Shown: piece by piece, positions 22,345 through 34,000 of the stretch
Layout of the letters: the number at the start of each line of letters is the position of its first letter
How positions within the stretch are numbered: position 1 is the first letter of the stretch
Origin: Heterobilharzia americana
Lineage: Eukaryota > Platyhelminthes > Trematoda > Strigeidida > Schistosomatidae
NCBI GenBank assembly: GCA_944470555.2
Contig: OX104127.1
Location: 24,443,661-24,507,660 of the forward strand
DNA: 64,000 bases
Reading direction: 5' to 3'
Program-made: the position numbers and the translations under genes
The notes under the pieces: model-generated
What the model was told of the DNA's origin: nothing
The model's database searches: none
The model's input: the letters and a program-made list of their open reading frames with translations, nothing else

Positions 22345-23879
22345 AACATGATTGCATACATTTCGGTTAAATTTACTGTGGATTATTATGGATAATCTGC
22401 AGCCTTTTTTAAACCTCAGAAAATGACTTCTCAGCTTGAAGATATTTTGACATATTTATCTTATTACTGGAACGAGTAAAGCAGTTAGATCATATATCCA
22501 TCGTGCAAGTTCAGATATAAAAGTGGTCACTCATAAAGTTTTTCTCTCAGATAATTAATACTAAATCAGTGATCTTTAGATTGGTTTCCTAGAAAAGCAA
22601 AATGTTTATCTCTATTGAAGGCTCAGTAAATATGAAATTATATAGTTATTGGGAAACTGAAACAGCTAGTCCCCTTTAAGTGCTCCAATACATCACAATT
22701 TTCAGGTAAACTTCATCCTTTCTATTGTTTTATTGATATTTTCATCAGTTAGATATTAGTTAGTTACCTAAAAATTGTGTCATTGATATAGATAGTAGAT
22801 GATGCCTGTTAAACTTTCATTACCTTCAGGTGTATTGTCAAGATTCTCTCACTTGGTACCATATCTGATATCTAGTGTGAAACTAAAGATTTTAAGTGAG
22901 CTAATAAGATACGAAAACGGAATATTCTGTTTGGCTGATAAGAAACCCACTGATTCATGAACAGCCAATACAATGTCAAGATGATTGGTCAACTGACTAT
23001 AGATAATTGGATTGAACTATACTGGGAATAAGCTCCTTTTTTTTAACTACAATTATCATACCATTCCATTGTGAACAGTCTGTCAGTCAAGAGTATCTCA
23101 GATAATCTCTTCAGAGGTCAATATATCACATTCTTTTCATAGTTACACTTGGACTAGGTTGAGAAGACCTAATGGACAGCTGACATGATAGTAAATAGGT
23201 GGTTATTGGTGAATCATTTACATGATAACTAGGCAAAACTTTCGGCGGTTGAAATGAAACGAAGAGTTAGCGGTTAAATTTTATAGTTCAGTTAGTCAAG
23301 AATTGGGCTGATAATCCAAAGACCTCTTTGTTCAGTCTAATCATAGTCCAGATTTGTATTTCAACCTCAGTTATCATACCTATAAATACAAAAGTAATAA
23401 TAGGAGCTGATTGTACTGCTTAAAATAGTTAGGTGGAAAGTCAGCCCTCTTTAAAACAGGTCATGATGTACAAATCTCAGTATTGTATTGATTATTCGTT
23501 TTAATCTTTGTTAAGATTTTAAAAGTATCCTGCATAACTTTCAATTTAAAACTGTTATCTTCACGAAAGTTATCGTAATCACATGATACAAATCTATTTT
23601 TGCCTGTCTTGTGTTTCAAGTGCCTTTCATTGTTCTCTATAGGCCCCAATAAGCTAATATGTGTAAAAATCGACTTTAATCTGTGTATCAGTATGGTGTA
23701 ATATTACTAATAACAAAACAAAAATTTTGAGAGGCTTAGTTTCAGATGTTATTTATCAAATAAAACAACACAGTCAATAACACTTCTAATTTTAGCAATG
23801 TCGGTTAATTAGGATTTTAGTGAAGTGGGCAATGGATACAGTACCCTTTATTTTTACCAATCATTAATTCAGTCTACGT

Positions 23880-23926
<47 letters not shown>

Positions 23927-24710
23927 GAAAAATTTACTAGTCTGTCCATAATCCGTGCTTTATCATAGGCCAAAACTTGTATCAATCAGAAATTAGTGTT
24001 CGAAATAGCATCAGGATGAATAGAAAAGAGAAAGGCATGTTTTTTTAATCTGTAATAATAAAAATAATAATAACAATAATAGTGGTAAGAATTGTGTTCA
24101 TTTTTTGGACATCAGCTAGTGAATTAATGAAAGCGGTAGTAGTGGTGGTACTGGTGGTGGTGTTAGTAGTGACTTTACACATGATAATAGTGAGGAAAAA
24201 TGGAATGATAGATAAGACCCCAAAAAATGTCGATAATCTCAACTTAGGCGTTTCGTAATTATATATTCATCAAGTGATTGTAGCCTAGTTTACATATTAT
24301 AGGTTGTAATTTCCCGTCTTCGATGCCAAAAGGGGTGGATCGATTTGGTTCAATGAAAAATGAGTAATTGCATATCGTAATGTCTACAGTTTCCTATATG
24401 GTTTGAAGTCATCTACAAAATTACTTAAAACCATGGAGTGTTGAAAAACTGTTTGATCTTCAATAAAAATTAACTTGAAATTAATAAACTCCAGACACAA
24501 ATCCCCTTCTGAATAACAGTTTTAATCCTTGTTTCCAGACGGATTTCCAGAAGTTTCTTTGAGGATCCATGATACGTGGCATGGAAAAAGTTAGGCGTTT
24601 AGACAGATACTTAAGTAAGTCAGCATCCACCCACGTAGCTTAATTTTTCGGGTTCACACTGTCATAATACATATAAAATGCCTTTAAGAATATGCTCAAG
24701 ATTACAATAC
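22345..24710. other. No gene seen; includes microsatellite and trinucleotide-rich DNA
   Basis: AT-rich, without recognised coding. It contains the (AT)n tract at 23885-23927, and around 24050-24170 ATA/ATAATA and GTGGT-rich trinucleotide sequence that makes a Thr-rich spurious frame. Confidence 0.45.
23885..23927. repeat. (AT)n microsatellite
   Basis: About 43 bases of near-pure TA repeat. Confidence 0.95.
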
Positions 24711-24895
24711 TGAACAACTTGAGTAGTTTATGAACCACTCAGGCTGATCTGTAGGTTTCGCCAGTCAAATAAGAGTGATCTAAATGCCGGATGGCCATTT
24801 CACTCTTTTGTGACTGAACTTATCATTGCTGTACTCAGACAAATTCAGCTCATAGAGCCAAACGGTTCATATCACTTGAATCTGGCTGGTTAACT
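24711..24895 (+). repeat. Unclassified dispersed repeat family F, copy 1
   Basis: Resembles 56286-56465 in the same orientation. Shared blocks are ACTGAACA, ACCACTCAGG, GAGTGATCTAAA, CCGGA and GACAAATTCAG, with moderate divergence. No coding or tRNA-like head is obvious. Confidence 0.6.
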
Positions 24896-24899
24896 TGCA

Positions 24900-26890
24900 T
24901 GGACCAGTATGCGTTGAATAAGGAAATCTACGAATAATCCTGTGTATTTTCTAACTACTCAAGGTGTTTAGCAGTATATTTCGTCATTTCATAACACTTT
25001 TGTGTCAGACATTACACTATGTTATCTTATCTGGATGTTTTTCACTTTGGGAATCGTCCTTGTGCAAACTTGGCAGACACAGATGTCAATCACTAATGAG
25101 TCGTACTTATATTATGCCCACGAATACGAGACCAAGGAAGAACACAATATCGTAGTGAGATGGAATAGTATATTTGCGAGGTCTTGCCAAAATACCGACT
25201 AGAGGGTTAGTTACGAGCAGTGCGACGTAACATGACAGCATGCCAAATGGCCTGGATGCTTGACCGTGTGCCTTTAGCTTAGTGATTCCAGTAAGACTAT
25301 GAAGGTCAGTATGATTGTTGAATCTCGTCGAACCCTAAGCTATTTATTCTGGAGAAGTATGTGACACTACAACATCACATTTGAGCAGTTGGAAAGGTAT
25401 TCAGCTATGAAAAATGCTAACGTGTTCTGTGAAGTTTTTAAATCAACTGCAAAATTGATCATCGTATGCTCAATATTGCCACTTTTGAAATGATGGAAAA
25501 ATGTTAAACTCGAAATGACGACGATAATGGTTTGGTGTTCTCTGAGCTTTGATATTTTGTCTTGAACGTTTCGTGACTGGGCTTAGTGACACTTTTGGCA
25601 CTAACTTCTTTATGATACACTATTTAACTACGGGTTACTGTGAATGAATCAAAGTAAGAAGAATAAGAAACTTTACAAAGAGCTAATCTACTGGCAGACT
25701 TCACAAAATAGGCCTCACAAATTCAAGGAAGTATTCAGCATCCTCTATATTTCTCAGCCTAACGAAAAGGATGATTTAAAAGTGAACTGCATCATTGACC
25801 GTCATCAGTTGGTGAAATAAGCAAGCTGAATAATGCTGATAAATAATTCCCATTGAAGTGATGAGAATATTGTTCTTGATGTAATTTTGCAATACATGTA
25901 AACCGAGTGGTTACCTGATGTCGTAAATCTCCAAGTGAAAAACATTTTCAGCTAAATTTCAAGCAGTTTTATGAAAATAAACCGGCTGGTTTGAGAAGAA
26001 TCGAAACTTCGTGGAGTCTTAAACGATAACTTAAGGCTTCATCCTAGAGGGTCTTTCGGTTTCTTGAAAACAGAAACTAGCCCTAAAAAGCGATGAAAAT
26101 TTACTGTCAAGCCACATATATACAAAAATTAATGGTTTATATGCATTTTCAATGATCCTCATATGTTCTATAGTTTCCTAGAAAGTCCTTTAGTCAATCT
26201 GAGACTCATGTGTGTGTGATCCCGTGGTTTCTCGCAAATGTTCGGTATGCCAAAATTAACTGTGATGGCTTTTTCAGGTAATTATAGACTTCCTGAAGGA
26301 ATCTAGGAGATAATGTTGCATTCTATAGCACCTTCCTGTTCAAAAGAAATAACTATATGGAACAATGTTGTTTAGGATTCACTTAGATCTTCTTAATGGG
26401 TATCTTGAAACGTGTCATTCAAGGTTGCATTTGCTTAGGACCAATAGAATTCTGAGAATCCTTCTTGCTGCTTGGGAATCATGAGTCGCTTTCTGATTGC
26501 TGTGGGTAGCCCAGTGACATCTACTGCTATTTAAAAATTATTAAGCATGAAATGGTATTTCTAAAATTCATTGTTTTCGAGAGATTGTTAATCTTTGTTG
26601 CATAAATACATATTACGCTTATCAAAATTGGTACCGAAGGGAATGACTGATATCTTCATCAAACATTGGTCTCGAAAATGGAAATATAATCTATCATATC
26701 TTAGTACCTAAATTAGTGAATTAAAGAGACGTTTGGATCCTGACGTAAAGTTTTTAAAATTTCCAGGTTATGACACATGAAAATACTTGATTATAGAATA
26801 ACTTCCAATAAATCAAGAAACTCCCATGGAATTATGTATGCAGTTATGACAATTTGTTACCATTTATCAACATCATGTTGTTACTTGCAG
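24900..26890. other. No gene assigned
   Basis: Short frames occur but none shows convincing conservation. A VIQGCICLGP reading near 26420 faintly recalls an RT motif B, but without neighbouring motifs I do not call it. Confidence 0.4.
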
Positions 26891-27080
26891 TATCCTGTCA
26901 TTGGTTGGGCAGAAATGATTGGTCTGTACTGATGGATGGACTTCTGTGCGGATGTGGAGGTTAGTAGCTGGCAGTTGGAACAACATCTCTTACTGGAAAA
27001 CAGGTACATCCAACTGACGAGTACCAAATAGGATGAGATGGGCTTCCTGGATTCCACTGCTAGCCATTATCTGTCATTAT
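26891..27080 (+). mobile_element. SINE-like family A, copy A3, with degraded hammerhead
   Basis: Starts with the family upstream block (CATTGGTTGGGCAGAAATGA, compare A1), has a shortened tRNA-like part, the linker TTGGAACAACATCTCTTACT, the ribozyme (27003-27060) and the end CCACTGCTAGCCATTATC. Core CTGACGA at 27014-27020 is intact. Stem II is GTAC-CAAATA-GGAT, GAAA reads GAGA and the cleavage triplet reads TTC. Predicted inactive. Confidence 0.8.
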
Positions 27081-27084
27081 TTTA

Positions 27085-28705
27085 AAATCAACCTTCGTTG
27101 AAATTTTCATTATGATTGACCCTTACTCTATAACATTTTCTGTCTGTCTTAACCACTCGCCGATATTTTGTTTTCTTTCAGTAAATTAAAGTTATTTAGA
27201 TTTTCAGTAAAACTTTATACTTTGATACTCTAGTTTGTAAGGAGTTGACAAGATACCACCAAAACAAAAGGGATCCCTTTTATCTTAATCCACCCACTGT
27301 TCTTACTATTTTCGAATTCATAAGAGGAAATTTGTGTGTGAAATTTCAGTATATCCTCGGTGAAATATAACAAACAAGGTTTGTTTACAATATGGCAATC
27401 TTGATAAAATTGCACATTGAGCTAAAAATATTATACCATTGAGATAAAACGTATTTTAAAGCGTTTATGGAATGAAATTTACCATTCTTCAGCATACTTC
27501 CATTTTCCATCCCATAACTTTTAAAGATAATCGACTTGTCCAAATGTGTTTCAAACTATTTTCTTGAAAAATTGAATTTCCCCTAATAAATTCAGCCTGT
27601 CCATATTCTTCTCTTAGATAATTAAAACAAGAATATTTCGAGTAAACAAATCACTATACTTGTGATTAGGGACGCCTATTCAGTTGATTTATTGAAACTA
27701 ATACTCTGCATATTTTTAACCTGTGATAACATAAATATGAATTCTATAACCTGTGTGTCAGTAACAGTAATCTTTAAATTCTCGAAAATTTAGAGCAATT
27801 AATTACTATAAACAATTATTCAAAGAGTAATAGTAAACAAAACCGATCTGTTACTACAGGATCACTTATCTTTCAAAAGTATCTTATTTCAGTGACAAGC
27901 AAATAATGATATCATAACCTTCCATATTGGAAACTATTTACATTTACGGAGTAGTGTTAACCTATCTATGATTTATGATTAACCTATTGAATGTTGTTGC
28001 TAAATGAGATTTTAGAATAAATGAATAAGAAAGGAGATCACGAAAAGTATTTCAGCGTTTCAGTCATTTAATGGTTTTCTGCTTTGCCGATTTTCATCCC
28101 GTTATATATTGATTAGTTTGAGACATGAAAATCCCAAAAGTGCTTCTCACTGTATTTTCATAATAGGTGATTCTGTTTTATGCTCTCTAGGAGGATTCAC
28201 ATGCACTGGAGCAAACTTACTTCCAGCATATACTCCATAGAACACTGAAGCATTAACCCCTGGGCTACCCATCAGCAGTATTCACATTTCATTCAAAGAG
28301 TAGTTCTTATAAAAATTTTAGTCTGTTTATGGATACCATTTCTGGAGCAATTTGTTAACAAGAAGTTATATATTTCTAAAATTCATGCTAAAAAAATTCT
28401 CGTAAATATGAAAATGTTCAGTAATCTTTAAAGTTGCTTTACGGAAAGCTGTAAAAAAGAGATCTCTTTTGTTACTATGTGGCTAGATGAGCCATAAATC
28501 AACATCTGTGAATCTTTTAATGAAGCGAAAATTCAGCCTATCTATTCCTCTAATAGTGAGAAGACTGACGCATCAATAAGTAGTAGAATTTGCTGTTTAC
28601 ATTCAACGTGAAACCAAAAAGTGCTTCCGAATTATGTTACATGTTTATCGTTAGGACTAGGCATACATAAGATTTACCCAGATAATAATAAATAACTATT
28701 GCAAT
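27085..28705. other. No gene seen
   Basis: AT-rich with no recognised frame or repeat. Confidence 0.5.
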
Positions 28706-28709
28706 TAAG

Positions 28710-28875
28710 AAAGAATAGTGGTTGGCAATAGAATCCAGGACAAATGTTTCGTCTTGTTTATGACTCATCGGTAAGATGAACCTGCATTCTGGTGAGTGAA
28801 GTTGTTCCAACTGCTGCCGGAAGCCATAACCTTTCACTTCAAATACCAGATCGTTAATCCTTAAGCTCCCCAGCT
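28710..28875 (-). mobile_element. SINE-like family A, copy A4, with near-intact hammerhead
   Basis: On the minus strand: a decayed tRNA-like head (TATTTGAAGTGAAAGGTTATG...), the linker GTTGGAACAACTTCACTCAC, the ribozyme (28728-28785) and the end GCCAACCACTATTC. The core reads CCGATGA (U4 to C). GAAAC is intact, stem II GTC/GAC is partly kept and the cleavage GTC is kept. The 5' side of stem I (CCAG in the family) is TTAC, so stem I is unpaired. It lies head-to-head with A5. Confidence 0.8.
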
Positions 28876-28929
28876 ATGATAGTTACAACCAGTAGAAAGA
28901 ATATAGTTCGATGTTATTATTTTCAGTTT

Positions 28930-29105
28930 CCCATAGTGAGCTGAACCAAACTGATAGGCCTCTGTTGGTAGGTTTATGGGCCCTTGTGTGGATGCAACCA
29001 CTTAGCTAGTGGTTTCATTTTGATATCAAGATACAGTTATATCCAGCTAACAAGTCTCAAATATAACGAAACGTTCGTCCTAGATTCCCCTGCTAGTCAC
29101 CTTTT
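28930..29105 (+). mobile_element. SINE-like family A, copy A5, with degraded hammerhead
   Basis: Upstream block AACTGATAGGCCTCTGTTGG as in A1 and A3, no clear tRNA-like boxes, ribozyme at 29033-29092. The core reads CTAACAA (two G to A changes). GAAAC and cleavage GTC are intact. End CCCCTGCTAGTCACC. G-to-A changes at the core disable it. Confidence 0.78.
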
Positions 29106-29469
29106 TTTCTTAATATCAGAATGAAATCACCAGCTAGACAGAAGCATCCGGACAAGAGTCCATATAATCACAGAAGTCTATCGATGCTGTCTAATCAGCG
29201 GTGGTAAACTTCAAGCTACGACGTCAACGTAAGCCGGAATTCATAGGGATCAAGCTTATTCAGTTGTACAGGGAAATGTATGGCGTAGTTTAATGGAAGT
29301 ACATTCTAGAAAAATTAGCGTATTAAATAATTATTGGAATATTCTCAGATGTTAAAAGTTTCACTAGAGAAAAAAGGTTCCCCACAAACATATGTATATT
29401 CAACTTGTTTCCATTTGTGTGTAGTTAAAGTTCCGGTAGAAGAACTGTCAGTATTCTTAGCAGAAAATC
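29106..29469. other. No gene assigned; may hold the 5' part of the SR2-like element
   Basis: Precedes readable endonuclease sequence of the plus-strand RTE element. No clear motif was seen. Confidence 0.4.
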
Positions 29470-29900
29470 GATAACACGTTACATAAGGTGAATAACCTCT
29501 TTGTAACCTCTGTCTTCGTATCCGTTGACTGAAGTTTCAATGAAGTGAAAGATGAGTTCTGTTGAAAACTTTCCAGCCTCCTACTAAAAGAAAAACATTC
29601 AGATACGGTTATCATGGTAGATGATTTCGACTAGCAAAAAGGTAGGGTAACCCAGATAGAAAAGCATGTAGGTGGCACTTTAGGAATTCCAGCCACGGGA
29701 ACAGACTTCAGTGATCGCTTGCCACATATGTGCTGGCTAGCATCAAATTCTGATATAAGAAGAGAATTTTGACGTGATATCCACTGGCCTGTACTTAACG
29801 TAGGACACAAGGAAACCACATTGTCATCACTTATTACTGTAGAGGGTTGGTGAAAGGTAGTGATCCCATCTCAAGCCTGTGTATGGACAGTGCTCTCACG
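29470..29900 (+). pseudogene. SR2-like endonuclease domain remnant
   Basis: Shifted frames show a VSVYP..D...F.E.KDEF segment, KKKHSDTVIMVDDF (family GDFN position) and a GTLGIPATGTDFSDRLPHM-like stretch, corresponding to 'GDFNAQ.G......LGG..G....R..NG.RL...C' of SR2 endonuclease. The GDFN reads DDFD. The assignment rests on co-linearity with the RT downstream. Confidence 0.65.
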
Positions 29901-31056
29901 TTGGTTTGAGTATACTTGTATTTACCCGAAATGCGAGTAGTAAAACTATAGCAACTGGCTTATTTAAAGCGCGAATTGATGATGAGAATACTGAGGCTGT
30001 TTTCAGAGAGAAATTGTCTACCCAGTTATAGGAAAACGAAATCATCACTCATCTGGAAGGGGCCTGGAACCATCAACGGTCTTCTATATTTCACAGTATT
30101 AAAGACTAAAACTGATTCTAAGAATGAGGTAAGAAAGGATTGGTGAATCTTGGCAGTTTCTTCTGAATTAATGGATGAACATGAACTTAACTCTTCAAGC
30201 TTTATGAGGTTATTATGAGTGAAACCAAACTTAACGTGGGCTGGTGAGAAATTAGGGTAATGACTGAAAGAAGTGGTGGGTAGCAGAGGCTGAGACTATG
30301 GAAGAAGGCAGTGGTGATAGGTAACAGTGGACAGTTATTTGGACTGACCAGAGTAACTGAGACAAGAATGTCAGTTGTTAGCGAGACTAAGGCTGAGAAA
30401 AATGGGTCTACAGTTTAGTAAAAGGGTGTGCGGGGGGATGAAGACTAGAGGGATGGCAAGGATACTTCGACCAATAGTTTAAATAGCCCTCAGCTGCTAT
30501 TTCGTTGCCTGCTATCAAGTTGTATCCTCAGTGGGACATTGAGGTAGGGCACCCTACTTTTACAGAAGTTACAAAGGTCATTATTAACGAGGAACAAGGA
30601 GATTAACAAGACTAGGTGGGATGATACGGGTAGTGGTCATGGATTACTGGCTATTAACCATCCTACTAGGATCAGATATGATCCTCTGTGACAGGTTCCA
30701 ATCGGTGAGTGTCCCTGTCCTTAAGAAAGATAAAAAACCGTCTTGCGGTAACAACACATAAGTCGTTCTGATGAACATAGTGTCTAAGAATCGAGGTTCT
30801 ACAGTTGCTAGATGCTGAAGTCAAGTTCAGGAACGATAAACTTGGGGAATCAGGCAGGTTTTGGAACTGATAGCGGATGTACAGATCAAATGTTTGCCCT
30901 GCGCTAGGTCTCGGAAAACAGTAGTTCTACTGACGTCTGAAACCACCTGAATTTCTCGGCCTAAAGACGGTATTCAGAAAGGTTGAACGAGAAGTTTGTT
31001 AGCATTATCCTCGGGTAAAACGAGTGTCCAGTACTTAAATCACCCTATCCAGGGCT

Positions 31057-31374
31057 GTGTATTCAAACATGTATGACCATTTTAGAGCCTATGGTGAGCC
31101 TCCAAGTAAGTTATGTATATCGAGTGGTCTGCGTCAAGGACATCCACTCTCCCCAGTATTAAATTTTGTCATGTACAAACTTATGAAGGTTTGCCTTTCG
31201 TCACCCGACTTCACAGGGATTAATCTTATAACTGGAGAACGCTTGGTAGGTCTAGATTACACAGAAGACATAGTTGTGTTAGGTGAGGACAGTGACAAGA
31301 TACAGAGTCTTCTGGTGCAGTTGTTAGTAAGTATTCCAGAAGATGATAGCCATTTCAAGCTGGAAAGGAACTAA
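31057..31374 (+). pseudogene. SR2-like reverse transcriptase palm
   Basis: A 105-residue frame. RAYGEPPSKLCISSGLRQGH and PLSPVLNFVMYKLM form motif B (family SGVRQGCPLSPFLFNFVIDLLME). GINLITGERLVGLDYTEDIV is motif C, with YTED in place of YADD, so one catalytic Asp is changed. The frame ends soon after KIQSLLVQLL, near the element's break. Confidence 0.85.
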
Positions 31375-31379
31375 CATAT

Positions 31380-31985
31380 CTTTGAATAAAGTTATCATTT
31401 GGCTTCTTGAAAGTAAATTTCTAAGCTTTTCATGCAATCAAGTGTTTGTCAACGTGAAAGATTTTATTATTACACATTCTAATGGGTTATTGCTTCCTTA
31501 CCTTTCATTTATGGGAAGATCTAAACGCTCATTCATTTCTTCAAGAGGTATAAACTACAGCTGTGAAATGACTGCCCAGACGAAAGATCCTTATTTTCTC
31601 TATTTATGAAGACGTTTTGGCACATAAAATATTCAGTTGGAATTGATGTGATCGTTTGGCGCTGATTTTTCAGTTTATACGACCACTTTTTAGAGTTATA
31701 CGTACAGTTACTCTCCAACATTTTTGACTGCTATATTTACATTTACATTTCTTCCTCCTTAGACGTTAGCCAGCCTTATTAATGAATGAATGCTGTTGCC
31801 ATTTTGACTGACTCCTCTTCTTAGTGATAAGAATTCACTTAGCTTTAAATATATGCGCGAGCTGTGAAGGAATGCGTTTATCTTAAGTACGGTGTTACTT
31901 TTCAGCTACTTTTCAATTTTGGTGGCACAAAGGGAAGACCAGAGAAATAGCAATAAGAAAAACATTGTTTTGTACTAGATGTAAC
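31380..31985. other. No gene seen
   Basis: Short overlapping frames only. No recognised motif. Confidence 0.45.
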
Positions 31986-31989
31986 TAGA

Positions 31990-32215
31990 GTTTTGCTCAT
32001 TCACTCGTTTTATCTTTCACTAACGGCAGATCTCCATTGAAATTAGAGTAATACAGGTCAAAAGAGAAAAGTGAACTATCACACACTGAACTAGTATTAT
32101 TCATTGAATAACTTTTCGGAAATAATTTGTTGTCCATATTCATATCACTGTGTGATACATCTAATAAACAGACTAGAATGGAATCATAATCCATAACATG
32201 GCCCAAGTTTTACTC
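31990..32215 (-). pseudogene. PLE 3' tail fragment (P6)
   Basis: The minus strand shares GATATGAATATGG, a TTATTTCCGAAAAGTTATTCA-like block (compare TTCTTTTCGAAACGTTATCC) and a following AAT(G)ATAC with the end of PLE fragment P4 (43030-43090). It is therefore the 3' end of a related PLE. The open frame across it has no further support as protein. Confidence 0.5.
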
Positions 32216-32689
32216 ATATATCAAAGGTGAACCGGGTTTAGTGACATTCCGTAAAGTTAATAGGAGTTTCTGGTCATAAGAATCTCATTGTAATTCATCA
32301 GTTCAGCAGAGAATCTAAGCACCTGAAGCGCTGAGGTAGGAAAACATAATACTGAAAATAATCCAATTTAGCTATACAAGCTTATTGTTCTACAAATTGA
32401 GTCCTTAGGAGACATACAACCAGTCACCTACCATGGCGAATATTTCTCTATAACTGTCTATATTCACATTAGGCTTCTTAAGACTTTGAAAAATACACAA
32501 TCAAGGACTTTAAAGTTCCTAGATAAATACAGTTTGCAACCTTTACTGTTAGATATTTTCTGACACCTGTTTACTGAAAATCGAAGGAATCTCTTCTTGA
32601 AACGATGTAATGATTTGGCAGAAACCGAGAATATCGTACCGGATATCAAAAAGCGTTAAGAGATACGGCTTACATGTAAATTATTATTT
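32216..32689. other. No gene seen
   Basis: AT-rich spacer between a PLE tail and the 3' end of the RTE element on the minus strand. Confidence 0.45.
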
Positions 32690-32784
32690 TCTTATTATTT
32701 GTCCCTTGGGTTCCTAATGGAACATAGGGCTTCAGTAGCACGTCTCCATTCCACTTGGTTCTCTGCAATCTCTTGAACCTGGCT

Positions 32785-33222
32785 TCACGACAGCCCACAA
32801 GCTCTCATTTCCTCCTCACACAATCTCCTCCATGTCACCCTCGGACGTCCAACTCGTCGTTTACCATCGGGGTTCCACTCGACGCCCTGGCCTGATGCGT
32901 GGTGTCCCCAGTCGGCCTCCTCAGTGCATGCCCAGTCCAATCCATCTCCACTTCCTTCCAGTGAATATTTGTTGGGTGATAGGTTCTTGGTTGGTTCGTT
33001 GCCAGCCAGCCAGAGTTCCTTGTTGCTTATTCTTAGTATTCTGGCCATCTGATCTTCAGTAACGAGCCAGTGTAGGCAGTTGTTAATGAATGTCTGTAGT
33101 TTATTGGAAATCCCTTTCGTAACTCGCCAAGTCTCTGAACCATACACAAGCACTGACTTGACTGGATTAGTGTTGAAAATCCGGATGTTGTTCCACATGC
33201 TGAGTGCAGAGGATCTCCACAC
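32785..33222 (-). pseudogene. RTE C-terminal domain
   Basis: A 145-residue frame: VWRSSALSMWNNIRIFNTNP, KSVLVYGSETWRVTKGISNK, WLVTEDQMARILRISNKELW and, after a diverged stretch, DGKRRVGRPRVTWRRLCEEE. The LLYGSETW and GKRK.GRP..TWRR motifs close the ORF of RTE elements. The Trp-rich 'W.WIGHTLR' part is garbled by a local frameshift. Confidence 0.9.
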
Positions 33223-33232
33223 TGGTTTCAGG

Positions 33233-34000
33233 CTAATGAAAGCCTGTCTTGCTATCTTTCCGATCCTGGCTGACTTTGACGTCCTCGTCTGTGTCGCCTG
33301 TAGTTGGAACAGTGCTTCCCAGATGGGTGAAGGAGGTTACTTCCTTTAAGTTTCTCCCGTTGATGGTGACTGGAGCTTGTTGTTGGTGGTAATGCGTTAT
33401 CTTCGTCACCTCCGTCTTCTCTATATTCACTTGAAGTCCCATCTTCGCTGCCCTATCTCTTCTGTCAACTTGTTAGTTTTCACCTGTAGATCTTCAAGTT
33501 TGTGTGACATTGGACATAAGTCATTGACGAAATCCAGATGTTCTAGGGTCTTTCCGTCGGTCAAACAGCGTATCCCCTCTTCTCGCTTCCCACTGTTTGT
33601 TGCATGATCCAGTCCACTACAATCAGGAATATCATCGGTGATATACACAGCCTTGTTTTACTCCTGTCCTCTGTCTTCACTTCAAAAGCATCACTGAGCT
33701 TCCCATTGTGAATTACTTGGCATGTGGCATCTATATATAGTTGTTGAACGAGGTTGATAAAGGTTTGTGGTAGTGTTGAGGCAACTGCCAAATTACTTGT
33801 CGACTGACGCTGTCGGCGGCCTTCTCAAGGTCGATGAAGTTGGGGTTGAGTTGGGTTGACTGCCATTCTATACTCTGTTCTATGATGATGCAAAGCGTTG
33901 CAATTTGGTCCGCATATGATTTGTATTTCCTGAATCCAGCCAGCCAGCCAGTCTGTTCTGGTCGTAGTTTTGAATCTAATGCATCCTTTAATCCCTCCAA
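33233..34000 (-). pseudogene. RTE reverse transcriptase
   Basis: Frame 33731-34000 reads LKDALDSKLRPEQTGWLAGF and LNPNFIDLEKAADSVSRQVI (motif A, D of FIDLEKA). Frame 33561-33791 reads TRLCISPMIFLIVVDWIMQQ (motif B, GVRQGC lost). Frame 33427-33648 reads GKTLEHLDFVNDLCPMSHKL (motif C, FVND for FADD). Frame 33233-33442 reads MGLQVNIEKTEV and VTSFTHLGSTV. The TGWLA insertion comes from an AGCC microsatellite (33938-33951). Loss of one motif C Asp makes it inactive. Confidence 0.88.

Larger units (their letters stand above)
29470..31374 (+). mobile_element. SR2-like RTE-clade non-LTR retrotransposon relic
   Basis: Plus-strand traces in shifted frames run from an endonuclease (about 29470-29900), through a linker, to the RT palm at 31374, where the element is truncated. 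Readable are ESVPVLKKDKKPSCGNNT at about 30705-30760, FGTDSGCTDQMFALR at about 30860, SGLRQGHPLSPVLNFVMYKL and GLDYTEDIVVLGED. These match schistosome SR2 in order and motif. Many stops make it inactive. Confidence 0.82.

Noticed and set aside
24045..24242. Thr-rich minus-strand ORF
   Set aside because: Arises from trinucleotide-rich low-complexity DNA.
26380..26460. RT motif B (VIQGCICLGP)
   Set aside because: No other RT motif is in register nearby, so chance is the simplest explanation.
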